Shown piece by piece: positions 62,863-64,000 of a DNA stretch of 64,000 bases. Every line of letters starts with the position of its first letter. Within the stretch, counting starts at the first letter, position 1. Source of the stretch: Billgrantia endophytica (GTDB taxonomy: Bacteria; Pseudomonadota; Gammaproteobacteria; Pseudomonadales; Halomonadaceae); assembly GCF_002879615.1 (NCBI RefSeq), contig NZ_PNRF01000007.1:1-64000 (forward strand), given 5' to 3'. The translations under genes and the position numbers were made by a program. Below the pieces are notes generated by a model. It searched no databases. It was not told the origin of the DNA and worked only from the letters and a program-made list of their open reading frames with translations.

Positions 62863-63195
62863 TCACTCCGCCCCGCCCAGTTCGCGCAGGTAGGCCCAGG
62901 GGAAGACGCCACGGCTGTGGCCATCGGAGAAGAACAGCTGCAAGCCGCTGACGCCGAAGGGCTTGGCGTTGACGACGGTGATGTCGGCGTCGTACAGCGC
63001 CAGGCGGCCGCTACGCTTGGCGTGCAGGCAGCTGGAACAGGCGCAGGCGGCCCGCAGCGTGAGACAGGCGAGCCTGTCCGTGCGACCGTCCGGCCAGCGG
63101 ATCTCCACCTCCCGCGTGCGGCGGTTCAGGTGCACGCCGTCGGGCGGGGCGATGGTATGGCGCAAGTGTTCGCGGGAATTGGCAATGGCAGTCAT
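62863..63195 (-). CDS. DUF971 domain protein
   Basis: The 110-residue protein has the DUF971 (gamma-butyrobetaine hydroxylase N-terminal-like) pattern: HLNRRTREVEIRWPDGRTDRL, then LRAACACSSCLHAKRSGRL with Cys residues that may hold zinc, and QLFFSDGHSRGVFPWAYLREL. Stand-alone DUF971 proteins have been linked to iron-sulfur protein assembly. That fits its place between fdxA and fpr. AGGAGG precedes the ATG at 63195. Confidence 0.9.
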   Translation of the reverse strand: MTAIANSREHLRHTIAPPDGVHLNRRTREVEIRWPDGRTDRLACLTLRAACACSSCLHAKRSGRLALYDADITVVNAKPFGVSGLQLFFSDGHSRGVFPWAYLRELGGAE

Positions 63196-63389
63196 GGCGA
63201 CCTCCTGGCGGTCAGATCCGTGAGTCTTGGGAGTAGACGGTCCCGCAGGCACAGCATCGGCACTCCCGCGGGCGGGATGGGAACGGCTACGTCAACCATC
63301 GGCCGGGCGCTGTCGCTGACGCTGGCACCCAGCACGACGGCCAGCAGCACGAAACGTGCGCGGCAACTCGTCATGACAAGTTGACGCAT
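63192..63389 (-). CDS. Small hypothetical protein between fdxA and the DUF971 gene
   Basis: A 65-residue frame starts at ATG 63389, three bases after the fdxA stop, and ends with an ATGA overlap with the DUF971 gene. It has a hydrophobic, signal-like segment (RARFVLLAVVLGASVSDSA). The tight spacing at both ends favours translation within an fdxA-DUF971 transcript. No family is recognised; chance remains possible. Confidence 0.4.
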   Translation of the reverse strand: MRQLVMTSCRARFVLLAVVLGASVSDSARPMVDVAVPIPPAGVPMLCLRDRLLPRLTDLTARRSP

Positions 63390-63392
63390 GCT

Positions 63393-63716
63393 TCAACGCT
63401 CCAGATACCGCAGCTTCTCGCCCCGGTCGATCCAGGCGTCGGCCTCGCTCAGGGGCAGGCGGGTCTGGGCGATCACCGGCCACACCTGGGCGAGTTCGGC
63501 GTTGATCTCGAGGAAGTGCGCCTGCTCGGGCGGCAGCTGGTCGGCGGCGTAGATGGCGTCCGCCGGGCACTCCGCCACGCACAGCGAGCAGTCAATGCAC
63601 TCCACCGGGTCGATGACGAGGAAGTTGGGTCCTTCGTGGAAGCAATCCACTGGGCACACCTCGACGCAGTCGGTGTACTTGCAGCGGATGCAGTTTTCGG
63701 TCACCACATAAGTCAT
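63393..63716 (-). CDS. fdxA: 7Fe ferredoxin FdxA
   Basis: The 107-residue ferredoxin has an N-terminal [20 protein letters not shown] with following PVDC, the pattern for one 3Fe-4S and one 4Fe-4S cluster, and [16 protein letters not shown] for the second half. A C-terminal extension ([21 protein letters not shown]) is typical of the Azotobacter FdI/FdxA type. It is an electron carrier, possibly paired with the Fpr encoded nearby. It appears complete. Confidence 0.97.
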   Translation of the reverse strand: MTYVVTENCIRCKYTDCVEVCPVDCFHEGPNFLVIDPVECIDCSLCVAECPADAIYAADQLPPEQAHFLEINAELAQVWPVIAQTRLPLSEADAWIDRGEKLRYLER

Positions 63717-63743
63717 GGTCGTTTGCCTCTACAGAGTTCGTTC

Positions 63744-63885
63744 AGAGCCGGTCTACAAGCAAGCGAGCTGGAACGAGACAAGGCGGAAGCCGCCGAAGAC
63801 GCGGAGTTTACGGTAGTCAATGAGCATCTGAGGTCGCTTCCGCGGTATCGCCGACGCGCAGCCGCTTGTCTTGTAGCCCGGCTCT
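63744..63885. repeat. 142-base palindromic intergenic repeat, MITE-like
   Basis: The ends AGAGCCGGTCTACAAG (63744-63759) and CTTGTAGCCCGGCTCT (63870-63885) are inverted copies with one mismatch. Between them lie further paired blocks (for example GGCGGAAGC near 63782 with GCTTCC near 63837) around a central GCGGAGTTTACGG segment. Elements of this style occur in many copies between genes of Halomonas and related bacteria, as far as I recall. It lies between fdxA and the HEAT-repeat gene and overlaps the latter's stop codon. Confidence 0.75.
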
Positions 63886-64000
63886 AGGCCGCGTTGTCGA
63901 GCTGCGACTGAGCCCAGCGCGCCAGCTTGCGCACGTCCGGGTCGGGGTCGTCGAGAGCCAGTTCGATGAACGGGCGGCATTCCGGTTCGGCGATGGCGCC
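63884..64000 (-). CDS. HEAT-repeat protein, C-terminal end only
   Basis: The last 38 codons read EPECRPFIELALDDPDPDVR, KLARWAQSQLDNAA and a TAG stop. This matches the end of a HEAT/PBS-lyase repeat (LDDPDPDVRKLA). The start lies beyond the right edge. The stop codon sits at the border of the palindromic repeat. Confidence 0.7.
   Translation of the reverse strand, partial: GAIAEPECRPFIELALDDPDPDVRKLARWAQSQLDNAA

Overview
The window looks like chromosomal DNA from a high-GC gammaproteobacterium, most likely a halophilic Halomonas-type organism. I infer this from codon use, the style of gene content (TRAP transporters, Fpr/FdxA, Znu, Hmu and Dpp systems, a PmrAB-like two-component system) and protein-level familiarity; no 16S rRNA or other marker is present to prove it. 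No tRNA, rRNA or insertion sequence was seen.

Layout: (1) 1-8990, a complete type I-C CRISPR-Cas locus on the minus strand (cas3-cas5c-cas8c-cas7c-cas4-cas1-cas2, leader, array). The array has 16 identical repeats in view and runs off the left edge. The leader carries a boxA-like antitermination motif, and cas8c contains a strong internal ribosome binding site for the Cas11c small subunit. (2) 8991-10360, a DUF29 gene and a multiply broken Abi/HEPN abortive-infection gene. (3) 10368-12615, three ordinary redox genes. (4) 12658-19598, a LacI regulator divergent from a tight TRAP transporter-VOC-RuBisCO-like protein-DUF1537 kinase operon. This is the best candidate for an uncharacterised catabolic system. 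(5) 19687-23320, an envelope protein and a probably Zur-controlled zinc ABC importer with a His-rich small membrane protein. (6) 23833-30148, an orphan solute-binding protein with acyl-CoA synthetase, acyl-CoA dehydrogenase, thiolase and an AraC regulator. (7) 30240-30711, an MNT nucleotidyltransferase and a start-less partner fragment. (8) 30761-35149, an ABC ATPase/FtsX-like permease/lipocalin-type lipoprotein operon. (9) 35256-44947, housekeeping and stress genes: LysR, DoxX, DODA-type dioxygenase, GloA, NlpC/P60, a two-component system with a PmrA-like box in front of a GT32 glycosyltransferase, ThiE, an EamA exporter and a SPOR-domain D,D-peptidase. (10) 45143-55690, an iron island: siderophore ABC importer, LysR regulator, TonB receptor and HmuTUV-like importer, with Fur boxes at three promoters. 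(11) 55709-61425, a dipeptide-type ABC importer. (12) 61630-64000, a broken thioesterase, ferredoxin-NADP reductase, DUF971 protein, FdxA, a long palindromic intergenic repeat and the end of a HEAT-repeat gene.

How the parts work together: the Cas genes form one probable transcript whose last part is the array, and boxA would protect that long untranslated RNA from Rho. The RLP operon probably imports a carboxylate (TRAP), phosphorylates an oxo-acid (DUF1537 kinase) and converts it with the RuBisCO-like enzyme, with a VOC enzyme at an unassigned step. The iron genes form an inner-membrane/outer-membrane uptake set under Fur. Several broken genes (Abi, MNT partner, SDR remnant at 52671, thioesterase at 61630) mark places where the chromosome has been rearranged.
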